From an uncultured SAR86 cluster bacterium (lineage in GTDB: Bacteria; Pseudomonadota; Gammaproteobacteria; Magnimaribacterales; D2472): a stretch of DNA of 64,000 bases. The position numbers and the translations under genes were made by a program. The stretch spans positions 25,666 to 89,665 of the forward strand of contig CABXFU010000007.1 of assembly GCA_902511575.1 (NCBI GenBank). Direction: 5' to 3'. Position 1 is the stretch's first letter. Every line of letters begins with the position of its first letter. The notes under the pieces were generated by a model. It had not been told where the DNA came from. It did not search any database and saw only the letters and a list, made by a program, of their open reading frames with translations. Below are positions 26,685-36,003 of the stretch, one piece after another.

Positions 26685-27839
26685 ATGCAAGATGCATTTA
26701 TAGTTAGCGCGCTAAGAACTCCTGTAGGTAAGAAAAAAGGTACTCTATCTAATATGCACCCGGCAGACTTAGGAGCCGTTGTTTTATCTGCTACCTTTGA
26801 TCAGATTGATCTAGATCCTGCATTAGTAGAGGATGTAATTTTTGGTTGTGTAGACACAGTCGGACCTCAAGCTGGTGATATTGCACGGACTTGTTGGCTG
26901 GCTGCAGGTTTACCAGAGCATGTTCCAGGCACAACCGTTGATCGCCAATGCGGCTCGTCACAACAAGCGGTTCATTTTGCTGCTCAAGCTATTATGTCAG
27001 GTACTTCTGATGTAGTTATTGCAGGAGGTGTTCAAAATATGAACCTGATTCCTATATCTTATGCAATGATTGCTGGACAAGCATTAGGTTTTGCAGATCC
27101 ATTCTCTGGTTCTAAAGGCTGGCTTAATCGATATGGCAATAAGGAAGTCAGTCAGTTTAATTCTGCCCAAATGATTGCAGAAAAATGGGATATTTCTAGA
27201 TCAGAGATGGAAAGTTTCGCCTACCAAAGTCATCAAAAAGCTATGAATGCGATTAACAAAGGTTTGTTTAAAGATGAAATTGTATCAGTGGGAGAGTTTA
27301 GTATTGATGAGACTCCACGGGCAGAAACTTCATTGGAAAAAATGGCTTCTTTGAATCCTCTGATTGAAGGGCATGATATTACAGCAGCAATTTCCTCACA
27401 AAATGCTGATGCATCTGCAGCTCTTTTAATAGTTTCAGAAAAAATTCTTAAGGAGCATAACTTAACTCCTTTAGCTCGCATAGCTCACATTAGCGTAAGA
27501 GCAGATGATCCAATTTGGATGCTTACCGCGCCCATGCCTGCAACTGAGTATGCAGTTAAAAAATCAGGTATCAAATTAGATGATATTGGCCTAGTTGAGA
27601 TAAATGAAGCATTTGCATCCGTTGCAATGGCTTGGCAGAAAGAAATGGAATATCCAATAAATCAAATAAATGTAAACGGAGGGGCAATAGCTCTTGGGCA
27701 TCCTCTTGGAGCAACTGGTGCAAGATTGATGACCACCATGATTCATAATATGAAAAGAGATAACATCAAATACGGTTTGCAAACCATGTGTGAGGGCGGA
27801 GGTCAGGCAAATGTTACTATTTTAGAGAATTGCTCATGA
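26685..27839 (+). CDS. fadA6: thiolase, FadA6-like
   Basis: 384 residues starting MQDAFIVSALRTPVGKKKG; the ATG at 26685 follows a clear AAGGAG site and is preferred to 26649. The nucleophile Cys89 lies in VDRQCGSSQQA; the catalytic His is in ALGHPLGATGA and the second Cys in TMCEGGGQANVT. Other stretches (AGGVQNM, TAPMPATEYA, VEINEAFASVAMAWQKE) agree with FadA6, which cleaves the ring-opened dioxo acyl-CoA from steroid C/D rings. It overlaps ipdF by four bases (ATGA). Confidence 0.9.
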   Translation: MQDAFIVSALRTPVGKKKGTLSNMHPADLGAVVLSATFDQIDLDPALVEDVIFGCVDTVGPQAGDIARTCWLAAGLPEHVPGTTVDRQCGSSQQAVHFAAQAIMSGTSDVVIAGGVQNMNLIPISYAMIAGQALGFADPFSGSKGWLNRYGNKEVSQFNSAQMIAEKWDISRSEMESFAYQSHQKAMNAINKGLFKDEIVSVGEFSIDETPRAETSLEKMASLNPLIEGHDITAAISSQNADASAALLIVSEKILKEHNLTPLARIAHISVRADDPIWMLTAPMPATEYAVKKSGIKLDDIGLVEINEAFASVAMAWQKEMEYPINQINVNGGAIALGHPLGATGARLMTTMIHNMKRDNIKYGLQTMCEGGGQANVTILENCS

Positions 27840-28618
27840 ACAATCTAATGAATCCAAAATACCCTGAGGGAAGAAACCTTTTTCAAGATAAGAATATCTT
27901 AATAACTGCTGCTGCAGGGTCTGGAATTGGTTTTTCAACTGCGAAGCGATTTCTTGAGGAAGGGGCAAATATCTTTATTTCTGATGTTCATCAAGGCAGG
28001 TTAGATGAAGCAATAGATGGTTTGCGCAAATTGGATATGGGTGAAGTAAATGGATGTCTTTGCAATGTTACTAAAGATGAAGAAATAGATACAATGTTTA
28101 AAAAAGCTATTTCTTGCTACTCAAATTTAAATGGTGTGATTAATAATGCAGGACTTGGTGGAGAGTCTGCATTAGAAGATATGACCAATGATGCTTGGGA
28201 TCTAGTAATGGACGTAACACTCAATGGCGCTATGAAAATCATGAGAGCCGCAATTCCAGTTCTTAAAGACACCCAGGGAGTCATTGTTAACAATGCATCA
28301 GTGCTCGGCTGGAGAGCACAAGCAGGTCAATCTCATTATGCTGCTGCAAAGGCTGGAGTCATGGCTTTAACAAGATGTGTTGCATTGGAGACTGTAGATT
28401 ATGGAATCAGAATTAATGCAGTAGCCCCAAGCCTTGCAATGAATCCCCACTTATCCAAAACTAGTTCAGATGAATTAATAGCTGAATTAGAATCCAAAGA
28501 AGCCTTTGGAAGAGGGGCTGAGCCCTGGGAGATAGCAAACATTATTTTATTCCTTGCCTCAGACCTTTCTTCATACATGACAGGTGAGGTTATCTCCGCG
28601 TCATCTCAAAGATCATAG
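27836..28618 (+). CDS. ipdF: IpdF-like short-chain dehydrogenase
   Basis: 260-residue SDR. The cofactor motif ITAAAGSGIG with ISDVHQGRL after it, NNAGLGGESALEDMTNDAWD, VNNASVLGWRAQAGQSHYAAAKAGVMALTRC (split: Ser, Tyr and Lys of the catalytic set) and TGEVISASSQ at the end match IpdF. IpdF oxidises the 5-hydroxy group made during beta-oxidation of the steroid-derived indane propionate CoA. The ATG at 27836 overlaps the thiolase stop; a TTG at 27830 is less likely. The next gene follows with no gap. Confidence 0.88.
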   Translation: MNNLMNPKYPEGRNLFQDKNILITAAAGSGIGFSTAKRFLEEGANIFISDVHQGRLDEAIDGLRKLDMGEVNGCLCNVTKDEEIDTMFKKAISCYSNLNGVINNAGLGGESALEDMTNDAWDLVMDVTLNGAMKIMRAAIPVLKDTQGVIVNNASVLGWRAQAGQSHYAAAKAGVMALTRCVALETVDYGIRINAVAPSLAMNPHLSKTSSDELIAELESKEAFGRGAEPWEIANIILFLASDLSSYMTGEVISASSQRS

Positions 28619-29311
28619 ATGGAAAAACTTGCCTATCAACTTTGGAAAAAAGATGATGATAGTCTAGAAACTTTTAAAGAAACGCTTCTTAACAATCTAA
28701 GTCAAGATATTGGTCAGTTAGCTTCAGAATTACAGATTAATATTGCTGATGCTGATGTTGCGCCAGCAAATAATTTGGCGCAATCAAACTATCCTCCTGC
28801 ACCAAATGCAGTGATATTCATCAAAGTAAAAAGTTACTTTTCAGCAGGCACACTTGAAAGTTACTTAGAAAAAATTACAACCAAAATTTATGGCTTTGTG
28901 GTGAGCGAATCAGTTATTTTAGACAACTCAGAAAAAAGCCCTTTAGGCATAAGATCAGAAGGCTTCTCCCAAGTTGTATTTTTAGAAAAACCAGCAACAA
29001 TGTCTACTTTTGACTGGTTCGATCATTGGACCAACTACCACACAGAAATTGCAATTCAAACTCAATCTAATTTTATTTATGTGCAAAATACTGTTGTTAG
29101 ACCGCTGCAGAAAGCATCTCCTTCCTTTATTGCGATTATCGAGGAGTGCTTTCCATTAGAGGCTATGACAGATCCAGAAGTTTTTTACAACGCTAAAAAT
29201 AATCCAGAGCAATTTGCAAAACATGCTCAGATCATGATGGATAGTTGTGAGAAATTTATAGATTTTAAAAAGATTGAGGTAATTCCTACAAGTCGGTATA
29301 GAATAATTTAA
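28619..29311 (+). CDS. EthD-like ferredoxin-fold protein (unknown role in steroid cluster)
   Basis: 230 residues, no membrane segment. Two ferredoxin-like halves are suggested: an N-terminal half (KLAYQLWKKDDDSLETFKETLL) and a C-terminal half (FDWFDHWTNYHTEIAIQTQ ... YVQNTVVRPL), the latter with the W-x-x-H pattern of EthD-domain proteins. No metal or flavin motif is seen. It begins immediately at the ipdF stop (TAGATG), so it is translationally coupled. Such proteins often sit in P450 or aromatic-degradation operons; a role in handling a reactive intermediate is inference. Confidence 0.6.
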   Translation: MEKLAYQLWKKDDDSLETFKETLLNNLSQDIGQLASELQINIADADVAPANNLAQSNYPPAPNAVIFIKVKSYFSAGTLESYLEKITTKIYGFVVSESVILDNSEKSPLGIRSEGFSQVVFLEKPATMSTFDWFDHWTNYHTEIAIQTQSNFIYVQNTVVRPLQKASPSFIAIIEECFPLEAMTDPEVFYNAKNNPEQFAKHAQIMMDSCEKFIDFKKIEVIPTSRYRII

Positions 29312-29343
29312 GGTTATAGAGAATTTAAGAGAGAGGGAAGAAT

Positions 29344-30117
29344 ATGAATGATTTAAAAGTTGCATTGGTTACCGGGGCTGCAAGTGGCATGGGTAGAATT
29401 TCTTCTAAAAGGTTGGCCTCTGATGGTGTGCATGTTGCAGCTGTGGATGTAAATGAAGAAGGATTGAATGAGCTCAAGCAGGAATCAAATAATATCTCTA
29501 TTTTTCCATGCGATTTATCTGATTCAAATGCAGTCAAGACTATGGTTCAAAAGGTTCAATCAGAAGTGGGCTCAATTGATAGAGTTACCCAAGCAGGTGC
29601 TGTAATGCCAATGGCCAGAATTCAAGACTTAGACTCAACATCTATAAATAATTTAATGAGAATTAATTATGAGGGTACTGTTAACATTGTTAGCAACGTT
29701 TTGCCATCAATGCTTGAAAAAAATACTGGGCAAATAATACTTTTTGGTTCAATTGCAGGAATGTGCCCTCTTGAAAACATGTCAGCTTATTGCGCTTCCA
29801 AAGCAGCCGTAAATATTTTTGGTGAAATCTTGGCTAAAGAGGTAAAAGATACAAATATTAGAGTTATGGTAGTTTGTCCAGCTCAAACTGATACCCCTTT
29901 GATGAGATTTGTTGATGAGACTGATGCGCCTGATGCAATTAATACTGCGGTGAAAAAAGGCATGCTTTGCGATCCTGAGGAAGTGGTTGATCAAATCGAA
30001 AAAGACTTACTGACTGATAAAATTATTTGTTATCCATCTAAAGAAGCTGTATACGCTACAAGGATAAGAAGATTTTTTCCTAATTATTGGTGGAAATTAG
30101 TTGCAAAAAACTCATAA
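29344..30117 (+). CDS. short-chain dehydrogenase with altered NNAG motif
   Basis: 257-residue SDR. Cofactor motif TGAASGMG near residue 11 and VDVNEEG (acidic, favouring NAD). The structural NNAG motif is replaced by TQAGA. Catalytic Ser in LFGSIAGM and Tyr-Lys in YCASK are intact. The C-terminus (RIRRFFPNYWWKLVAKNS) is basic and aromatic, possibly membrane-touching. A good GAGGGAAG site precedes the ATG. It is followed after 11 bases by the P450 gene, so it may act on the P450 product (inference). Confidence 0.85.
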   Translation: MNDLKVALVTGAASGMGRISSKRLASDGVHVAAVDVNEEGLNELKQESNNISIFPCDLSDSNAVKTMVQKVQSEVGSIDRVTQAGAVMPMARIQDLDSTSINNLMRINYEGTVNIVSNVLPSMLEKNTGQIILFGSIAGMCPLENMSAYCASKAAVNIFGEILAKEVKDTNIRVMVVCPAQTDTPLMRFVDETDAPDAINTAVKKGMLCDPEEVVDQIEKDLLTDKIICYPSKEAVYATRIRRFFPNYWWKLVAKNS

Positions 30118-30128
30118 TAAATAAGACC

Positions 30129-31478
30129 ATGCAATATATAGAACAATTAGGCCCAGATAATAGGGATCTTTCCATGTTTCCAGGAGAGTATGGATTACCT
30201 TATCTAGGTAAGACTGTTGAAATTGTTAAGGATACTCTTGGTTATTGTAACTATCACTATGAAAAATATGGACCTATTTCACGTTTAGATATGGTTCGCA
30301 ATCAAAGGGTGTTGATGTGCCTTGGGCCTGAGTTTAATGAAGCTGCTTTATTTGATCCAAAGGGTAATTTTAGTGCCGCTGGTGGTTACGGTAGCTCATT
30401 GGGAACCTTATATCCTGAGGGTATGTTGGTTCGTGATGATAAAAAACATAAAAGAACTCGAAGAGCTTCTCAACCAGCATTTAAGAATGATGCATTGAAG
30501 ACATATGTTGAAATGATGAACCCTATTCAAGAGAGACGCATCCAAGATTTACCTGTTAATGAAGAGTTTATTTTTTATGACAATATTCAGAAAACATTAA
30601 TGGATGTAGCGGCCAAAGTTTTTCTAGGTCTAGATGAACGTAGCCCTGAAGCACAAAAACTCAATGATACTTTTGAAAGAATCAACAAGGGTTTAATTAC
30701 ACCTTTTCCTTATGATCTTCCTTTTTCACCTTTTAGGAAATCACTGGCTGCTAGGCAAGAGTTAAGAAACTTTCTAACTTCAAATATTCCCTTAAGAAGA
30801 GGTACTGATAGAAAAGATATGTTTTCAAGGTATTGCAATGCTCTAGATGAGGATGGTGAATATCTAGAAGATGTCGACATTGATGGGCACATTGCATTCT
30901 TGTTATTTGCTGCATTTGATACCACAACCAGTGCTCTAACTAATATTCTTTATTACTTGGGAAAAAATCCTGGCTGGCAAGAAAAAGTTAGAAATGAATT
31001 ATTTGAAGTTAAAAATGAGATGCCAACGTTTGATGATATGGCCGAAATGACGTTAACCGAATATGTCTTCCAAGAAACCTTGAGATTTTATCCTTCTGTA
31101 ATGATCCTGAATAGAAGAACCACCAGAGATGTGACTGTTGCTGGATATGATATCCCAGCAAATACCGTCATAATGCTGAGTCCTCCTTTTACGCACAGAA
31201 TGGAAGAGTGGTGGTCCAACCCTCATGAATTTGATCCTATGAGATTTTCTCCAGAAAGAGCTGAGCATAAAAAACATGGTTTTAGCTATATACCTTTCGG
31301 CGGCGGAGCGCATAAGTGTATTGGAATGCATTTTGCCATGATGAATGCAAAATTATATTTATTTAGGCTGCTTAAAAATTACAAAGTTACTCTAAGAGAT
31401 AACTACAATCCAAAATTTATGCATGTGCATTTACCAAGACCAATTGACGGTCTGCCAATTACTTTAACCAGAATATAA
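30129..31478 (+). CDS. cytochrome P450
   Basis: 449-residue P450 with no N-terminal membrane anchor. The I-helix oxygen motif AAFDTTTSA, the K-helix ETLR, the PERF-like DPMRFSPER segment and the heme loop FGGGAHKCIG (F390 to Cys397) are all visible. I chose ATG 30129 over 30087, which would overlap the upstream SDR. The heme loop followed by MHFAMM differs from CYP125/CYP142 (typically FGGGPHxCLG), so this is not clearly the known cholesterol C26 oxidase. It needs a ferredoxin partner; none is in the window except the Rieske protein. Likely hydroxylates a sterol or terpenoid (inference). Confidence 0.9.
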   Translation: MQYIEQLGPDNRDLSMFPGEYGLPYLGKTVEIVKDTLGYCNYHYEKYGPISRLDMVRNQRVLMCLGPEFNEAALFDPKGNFSAAGGYGSSLGTLYPEGMLVRDDKKHKRTRRASQPAFKNDALKTYVEMMNPIQERRIQDLPVNEEFIFYDNIQKTLMDVAAKVFLGLDERSPEAQKLNDTFERINKGLITPFPYDLPFSPFRKSLAARQELRNFLTSNIPLRRGTDRKDMFSRYCNALDEDGEYLEDVDIDGHIAFLLFAAFDTTTSALTNILYYLGKNPGWQEKVRNELFEVKNEMPTFDDMAEMTLTEYVFQETLRFYPSVMILNRRTTRDVTVAGYDIPANTVIMLSPPFTHRMEEWWSNPHEFDPMRFSPERAEHKKHGFSYIPFGGGAHKCIGMHFAMMNAKLYLFRLLKNYKVTLRDNYNPKFMHVHLPRPIDGLPITLTRI

Positions 31479-31482
31479 TTCG

Positions 31483-32292
31483 ATGATTCCTCAAGGCTCC
31501 TATATTGATGTCGAGGACGGCTTTAAGTTTCATTATTATGATGAGGGAGATGGAGATGTGGTGGTTTTGTTGCATGGAAGTGGAACAGGCGCTTCAGGAC
31601 ATACCAACTTTAAAAATAATTTTTTTGCATTAAAGGAATCTGGATTTAGGGTAATTTTACCAGATCTCCCTGGATATGGTTTTTCAAGCAAACCAGAGGA
31701 TGAAATATACTCACTAGATTATTTTAATACTAAAATCCTTCAACTCCTTGATGCCTTGAAGATTCAGTCCTTTTCAATTATTGGGAATAGTCTTGGTGGG
31801 GCATTAGCTTTGGGCCTAGCTCTTAGCCATTCTGAAAGAGTGCAAAAATTAATTTTGATGGCTCCTGGTGGAGTTGAAGATCAAGAAACTTATAACAAAA
31901 TGCCAGGCATACAAAAGCTTCTTACAGATTTTTTAGGAGGTGAGATGAGTCAAGAGAAAATAGAAGGCTTGCTGTCTCTTTTTCCTTATGATCCCTCAAT
32001 TATCACTGAAGAAATGGTAGCCGATAGAATGGAAATTCTTCCCTTAATGAATTCTCAAGTTTTAGCTTCTATGACAATTCCCAATATGGAGAAAGATCTT
32101 TCAAAAATCAATCATCCCATTCTTGCTTTTTGGGGTATTAGTGATCAATTTATTCCTGTCTCAGGTTCAATGAAAATTGGAGAAAGCTGTCCAAATGCTC
32201 AGATTATGCTTTTTAGTCAATGCGGGCATTGGGTTATGATTGAGAAAGAACAAATCTTTAATGAGGCCTGCATTAATTTTTTATCAGTCTAG
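31483..32292 (+). CDS. hsaD: meta-cleavage product hydrolase, HsaD/BphD-like
   Basis: 269-residue alpha/beta hydrolase of the C-C bond hydrolase group. Oxyanion region LLHGSGTGASG, nucleophile Ser103 in GNSLGG, Asp221 in GISDQFIP and His249 in CGHWVMIEK, the latter typical of meta-cleavage hydrolases. In the steroid pathway it splits the ring-fission product of HsaC into the indane propionate and 2-hydroxyhexa-2,4-dienoate. It lies four bases after the P450 and is followed by hsaE, hsaG and hsaF in order, which supports the assignment. Biphenyl-type substrates remain possible in principle. Confidence 0.85.
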   Translation: MIPQGSYIDVEDGFKFHYYDEGDGDVVVLLHGSGTGASGHTNFKNNFFALKESGFRVILPDLPGYGFSSKPEDEIYSLDYFNTKILQLLDALKIQSFSIIGNSLGGALALGLALSHSERVQKLILMAPGGVEDQETYNKMPGIQKLLTDFLGGEMSQEKIEGLLSLFPYDPSIITEEMVADRMEILPLMNSQVLASMTIPNMEKDLSKINHPILAFWGISDQFIPVSGSMKIGESCPNAQIMLFSQCGHWVMIEKEQIFNEACINFLSV

Positions 32293-32295
32293 CTT

Positions 32296-33081
32296 ATGAA
32301 TTTAAATACCATCAATGAGATAGCATCAGAACTTTTCTTGGCTTTAAAAAATCAAGAAACAATTTTGCCGCTTTCTGATAAATATGAAGAAATCGACATA
32401 AACGATGCCTATCAAATTTCACGTAAATTTCTCTCATTGAGAGAAGATCAAGGTGAAAAGGTTATTGGAAAGAAAATTGGAGTTACAAGCTCAGTTGTTC
32501 AAGAAATGCTGGGAGTCAACCAACCAGATTTTGGTTTTTTAACAGATAACATGCATGTTAAAAATAAATCCAATTTTTTAATAGAAGATTCCTTGATTCA
32601 ACCTAGGGCAGAGGCTGAAATTGCTTTTGTTTTAAAAGAAGATATTCAAGGACCTGGAATAACAAAAGAAGATGTCATTTTAGCAACTGAAAAAATTGTT
32701 CCATGTTTTGAAATTGTTGACTCAAGAATTCATGATTGGAAAATTAAAATTCAAGACACCATTGCTGATAATGCATCTTGTGGAATTTTTGTTTTAGGAG
32801 AAGGTTCCTCTTCTCCTGAAAAGTTTTCAATGGATGAGCTGGAGGTAGTTGTTTATAAAAACGGAAAATTTTTGTCTTCTGGTTTTGGTTCTGCTGTGCA
32901 AGGTCATCCAGCAGAAGCAGTTGCATGGTTAGCTAACACTTTAGGTGAATATGATATTCCATTGCTCAAGGGTGAGTTTATTTTATCTGGATCGCTAGTT
33001 CCTCTTGAGCCAGCAATAGCTGGTGATAGTTTTTCTTTGGAGCTTAAGGGAGTCGGAACCTGCGAAATTAATTTTATCTAA
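32296..33081 (+). CDS. hsaE: 2-hydroxyalka-2,4-dienoate hydratase, HsaE-like
   Basis: 261-residue member of the fumarylacetoacetase/2-keto-4-pentenoate hydratase family. Family marks include [36 protein letters not shown] with the metal-binding Glu pair, [16 protein letters not shown] [18 protein letters not shown], and [13 protein letters not shown]. It adds water to the dienoate from HsaD, giving a 4-hydroxy-2-oxoacid. Start is three bases after hsaD, and hsaG follows after two bases. Confidence 0.92.
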   Translation: MNLNTINEIASELFLALKNQETILPLSDKYEEIDINDAYQISRKFLSLREDQGEKVIGKKIGVTSSVVQEMLGVNQPDFGFLTDNMHVKNKSNFLIEDSLIQPRAEAEIAFVLKEDIQGPGITKEDVILATEKIVPCFEIVDSRIHDWKIKIQDTIADNASCGIFVLGEGSSSPEKFSMDELEVVVYKNGKFLSSGFGSAVQGHPAEAVAWLANTLGEYDIPLLKGEFILSGSLVPLEPAIAGDSFSLELKGVGTCEINFI

Positions 33082-33083
33082 TT

Positions 33084-34007
33084 ATGAGTAAAGTTAAATG
33101 TGCAATTATTGGATCTGGGAATATTGGTACAGATCTTATGTTAAAAATTATTAAAACCTCTCAATCCTTATCTTTAAATGGAGTAATTGGAATTGATCCT
33201 GAGTCTGAGGGTCTAGCAATGGCAAAATCTCATAATATCCCAATTTCAACTTCTGGTTTGCAAGGTTTTATGGAAATGGATGAGTATCAAGATACTGAAA
33301 TATTTTTTGATGCAACGTCTGCTGGCGCACATAAAAATCATCATGATTTAATTATTAATGATGGCAAACAGATGATAGATCTTACTCCAGCAGCACTAGG
33401 CCCTTATTGCGTTCCAGTTGTTAATTTAACTGAGCATTTAAAAGAAAAGAATGTGAACATGGTTACATGCGGGGGCCAAGCTACTATCCCAATGGTTGCA
33501 GCAGTTAATCAAGTTTCTAGTGTTAAGTACGCTGAAATAGTTGCATCTGTTTCTTCGCGATCTGCTGGCCCAGGAACAAGAGCTAATATTGATGAATTTA
33601 CTCAAACAACCAAGCTTGGGCTTGAAAAAGTTGGAGGAGCAGACAGAGCCAAAGCTATCATTGTGCTTAATCCTGCTGAGCCTCCTTTGTTGATGCGAAA
33701 TACTGTTTTTACTTTATGTGATCCAGTTGATCAGCAGTTAGTTAAAGAGAGTGTTGAAGCCATGGTAGAGCGTGTTCAATCATATGTTCCGGGCTATCGT
33801 TTAAAGCAAGAAGTGCAATTTGAAAGATTTGGGTCTAATAATCCATGCTCAATTCCCGGCTATGGTGAGTTTGAAGGTCTAAAGGCATCAATTTTTCTTG
33901 AGGTTGAGGGTGCTGGACATTATTTACCAACCTATGCTGGAAATTTAGATATCATGACTTCTGCTGCCATGGGAACAGCACAAGAATTAATTAAACTTAA
34001 TTCATGA
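33084..34007 (+). CDS. hsaG: acylating aldehyde dehydrogenase, HsaG/BphJ-like
   Basis: 307-residue CoA-acylating aldehyde dehydrogenase. The N-terminal NAD motif is [12 protein letters not shown]; the catalytic Cys129 is in [24 protein letters not shown] and the C-terminal [20 protein letters not shown] are family signatures. It converts acetaldehyde or, in the steroid pathway, propanal to the CoA thioester. It normally forms a tight channeling complex with the aldolase, whose gene overlaps here by four bases (ATGA). Confidence 0.95.
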   Translation: MSKVKCAIIGSGNIGTDLMLKIIKTSQSLSLNGVIGIDPESEGLAMAKSHNIPISTSGLQGFMEMDEYQDTEIFFDATSAGAHKNHHDLIINDGKQMIDLTPAALGPYCVPVVNLTEHLKEKNVNMVTCGGQATIPMVAAVNQVSSVKYAEIVASVSSRSAGPGTRANIDEFTQTTKLGLEKVGGADRAKAIIVLNPAEPPLLMRNTVFTLCDPVDQQLVKESVEAMVERVQSYVPGYRLKQEVQFERFGSNNPCSIPGYGEFEGLKASIFLEVEGAGHYLPTYAGNLDIMTSAAMGTAQELIKLNS

Positions 34008-35020
34008 ATAAGCTATATATACAAGATGTCACACTCAGGGATGGAATGCATGCTATCCGGCATCAGTATGGTTTAGATCATGTGATTGAGATTGCGAAGG
34101 CATTAGATGAAGCAAAAGTTGATGCTATTGAGGTAGCTCATGGAGATGGCCTATCCGGATCTTCTTTTAATTATGGCTTTGGAGCACATACAGACCAAGA
34201 ATGGATTGGAGCAGTCGCAGAGAAATTGAATCATGCAAAGTTGACCACTCTTATTTTGCCTGGAATTGCTGTAAAAGAAGATCTGAAATGGGCGTGGGAT
34301 CTAGGCGTAAGATCTGTTCGAGTTGCAACTCATTGCACTGAGGCAGATGTATCAAAGCAGCACATAGAGTTTGCAAGAGAATTAGGAATGGATACTATTG
34401 GGTTTTTGATGATGTCACACATGAGTGCACCATCGAACCTAGCAGAGCAAGCTAAGCTAATGGAGTCCTATGGAGCTGAATGTGTATATGTAGTTGATTC
34501 TGGTGGCGCACTTAGCATGGAGGATGTTGCAGATAGATTCAAAGCTTTCAAAGATACTTTAGATTCCCAGACTCAAACAGGTATGCATGCTCATCATAAT
34601 TTATCTTTGGGAGTTGCTAACTCTATTGTTGCTGTTGAAAATGGGGCAAATCGAGTTGATGCTAGTCTTGCAGGAATGGGGGCTGGAGCAGGAAATGCGC
34701 CTCTTGAAGTTTTCATTGGTGCAATTGACAGGTTGGGTTGGACTCATGGTACAGATTTATTCAAATTAATGGATGCTGCTGAAGAGCTTGTTCGCCCTTT
34801 GCAAGACAGACCAGTAAGAGTAGATAGAGAAACATTAACATTGGGTTATGCGGGAGTGTATTCTTCATTTTTAAGGCATGCTGAATCAGCTGCTGAAACC
34901 TATAATCTTGATACCAGAGAAATTTTAGTTGAATTGGGAAAAAGGAAGATGGTAGGTGGTCAAGAAGATATGATTGTTGATGTAGCCCTTGATCTACTGA
35001 AAAAGAAATCTCAATCATGA
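34004..35020 (+). CDS. hsaF: 4-hydroxy-2-oxovalerate/oxohexanoate aldolase, HsaF/BphI-like
   Basis: 338-residue DmpG-type aldolase with a HMGL-like TIM barrel. The N-terminal metal and substrate motif is [15 protein letters not shown], the metal-binding histidines are in [13 protein letters not shown], and the C-terminal communication domain ([18 protein letters not shown]) contacts the dehydrogenase. It cleaves 4-hydroxy-2-oxoacid to pyruvate and an aldehyde, passed to HsaG. It overlaps hsaG and the next gene by four bases each, so the three are translationally coupled. Confidence 0.95.
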   Translation: MNKLYIQDVTLRDGMHAIRHQYGLDHVIEIAKALDEAKVDAIEVAHGDGLSGSSFNYGFGAHTDQEWIGAVAEKLNHAKLTTLILPGIAVKEDLKWAWDLGVRSVRVATHCTEADVSKQHIEFARELGMDTIGFLMMSHMSAPSNLAEQAKLMESYGAECVYVVDSGGALSMEDVADRFKAFKDTLDSQTQTGMHAHHNLSLGVANSIVAVENGANRVDASLAGMGAGAGNAPLEVFIGAIDRLGWTHGTDLFKLMDAAEELVRPLQDRPVRVDRETLTLGYAGVYSSFLRHAESAAETYNLDTREILVELGKRKMVGGQEDMIVDVALDLLKKKSQS

Positions 35021-35889
35021 ACATTGGCATGACCCTTCCGGTCATGGAGCCTGATCTATCTAGGAAAGATTTAGAGAATTGGACTTTGCGCATTGATGCT
35101 GGTCCTTGGTCACACATTGCCTTGGGAGAAAGAATTTTATTTCCTAACCCGGAATTTATCTCTACTTTAAGTGCGGTAGCTGCATGGACTAAGCGTGTAG
35201 AAATTATTGCAACCATCTCTGTATTAACAATGCATAATCCAATTCTAAGCGCAAAACAGTTCGCAACCATTGATATGATTTCAGAGGGTAGGTTTACCCT
35301 TGGTGTTGGCGTTGGTGGCAGAGAAGAAGACTATAAATCTATAGGCTCAGACTGGTCTAATAGAAGATGGGCCACACTTTCAAAGAATGTTAAAACTATG
35401 CAATCTGTATGGTCAAAGGAACTTCACCCCAATCTCGGTCCAACAACTTTTTCTAACGGTGGTCCAAAAATATTAGCAGGCGCAGTAGGCCCTAAAGCCA
35501 TGAAAATGTCTGCTAATTTTGCTGAGGGTTTAGCTGGATTTTCATTTAATGCAGATATTGAAGAAATTAAAGATTCATTTTATAGAGTGAATGAGGCATT
35601 TAAGAAAAACAACAAAACCCCTAGATTGGTAACAAGTTTTTGGTTTGGGTTGGGCGAATCTGCACGTTCAGATATTCAAATCCACCTTGAAAGATATTTA
35701 AGTTGGATGGGAGATGATCTTGCTAAGGATTTAGCAAAAACGGCAGGCTTTTCTGGCAATCAAGCTGATTTAAAGGAATTTCTTTCATTAATTAAAGCAG
35801 CTGGTGCAACAGACGTGCTGTTGGTTCCTACCTCAAAGAATATTGAACAATTAATCTTAGCAGAAGAAGTAATTGCTCAATTTAGCTGA
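35017..35889 (+). CDS. luciferase-like (LLM class) flavin-dependent oxidoreductase
   Basis: 290-residue TIM-barrel protein of the luciferase-like monooxygenase family: [16 protein letters not shown] at the N-terminus, [41 protein letters not shown] (family core, residues about 60-100) and [15 protein letters not shown]. It could use FMN or F420; the sequence does not decide. It overlaps hsaF by four bases, so it belongs to the steroid transcript. No step is assigned; candidate roles are a hydroxylation in the missing 3-HSA oxidation or a reduction of an unsaturated ring. Confidence 0.85.
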   Translation: MNIGMTLPVMEPDLSRKDLENWTLRIDAGPWSHIALGERILFPNPEFISTLSAVAAWTKRVEIIATISVLTMHNPILSAKQFATIDMISEGRFTLGVGVGGREEDYKSIGSDWSNRRWATLSKNVKTMQSVWSKELHPNLGPTTFSNGGPKILAGAVGPKAMKMSANFAEGLAGFSFNADIEEIKDSFYRVNEAFKKNNKTPRLVTSFWFGLGESARSDIQIHLERYLSWMGDDLAKDLAKTAGFSGNQADLKEFLSLIKAAGATDVLLVPTSKNIEQLILAEEVIAQFS

Positions 35890-35891
35890 AA

Positions 35892-35980
35892 AGTAACGAT
35901 TTTTTCACATCAATTGACAAATGAAATCCATCTGTTACTCGTTGATTATTTGACGTATTTATATAATAGTAATTATTACT
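35892..35980 (+). promoter_or_regulatory. candidate promoter/operator region upstream of the split oxygenase
   Basis: The 114-base gap before the Rieske gene holds a perfect -10 box TATAAT (35962-35967), a weak -35 TTGATT (35942-35947, spacing 14), and a perfect 13-base palindrome AGTAATTATTACT (35968-35980) directly after the -10. Two more half-sites, AGTAAC (35892-35897) and GTTACT (35934-35939), face each other upstream. This layout suggests a regulated internal promoter, possibly for the Lrp/AsnC proteins encoded downstream (inference). Confidence 0.45.
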
Positions 35981-36003
35981 GATAAAAATATAGGGAGAAT
36001 ATT

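Noticed and set aside
34761..35270. 169-residue minus-strand open frame
   Set aside because: It lies opposite hsaF and the luciferase-like gene, both clear families; no family features of its own.
35914..35919. TTGACA as -35 box
   Set aside because: A perfect consensus, but at 17 bases downstream there is no -10-like sequence.
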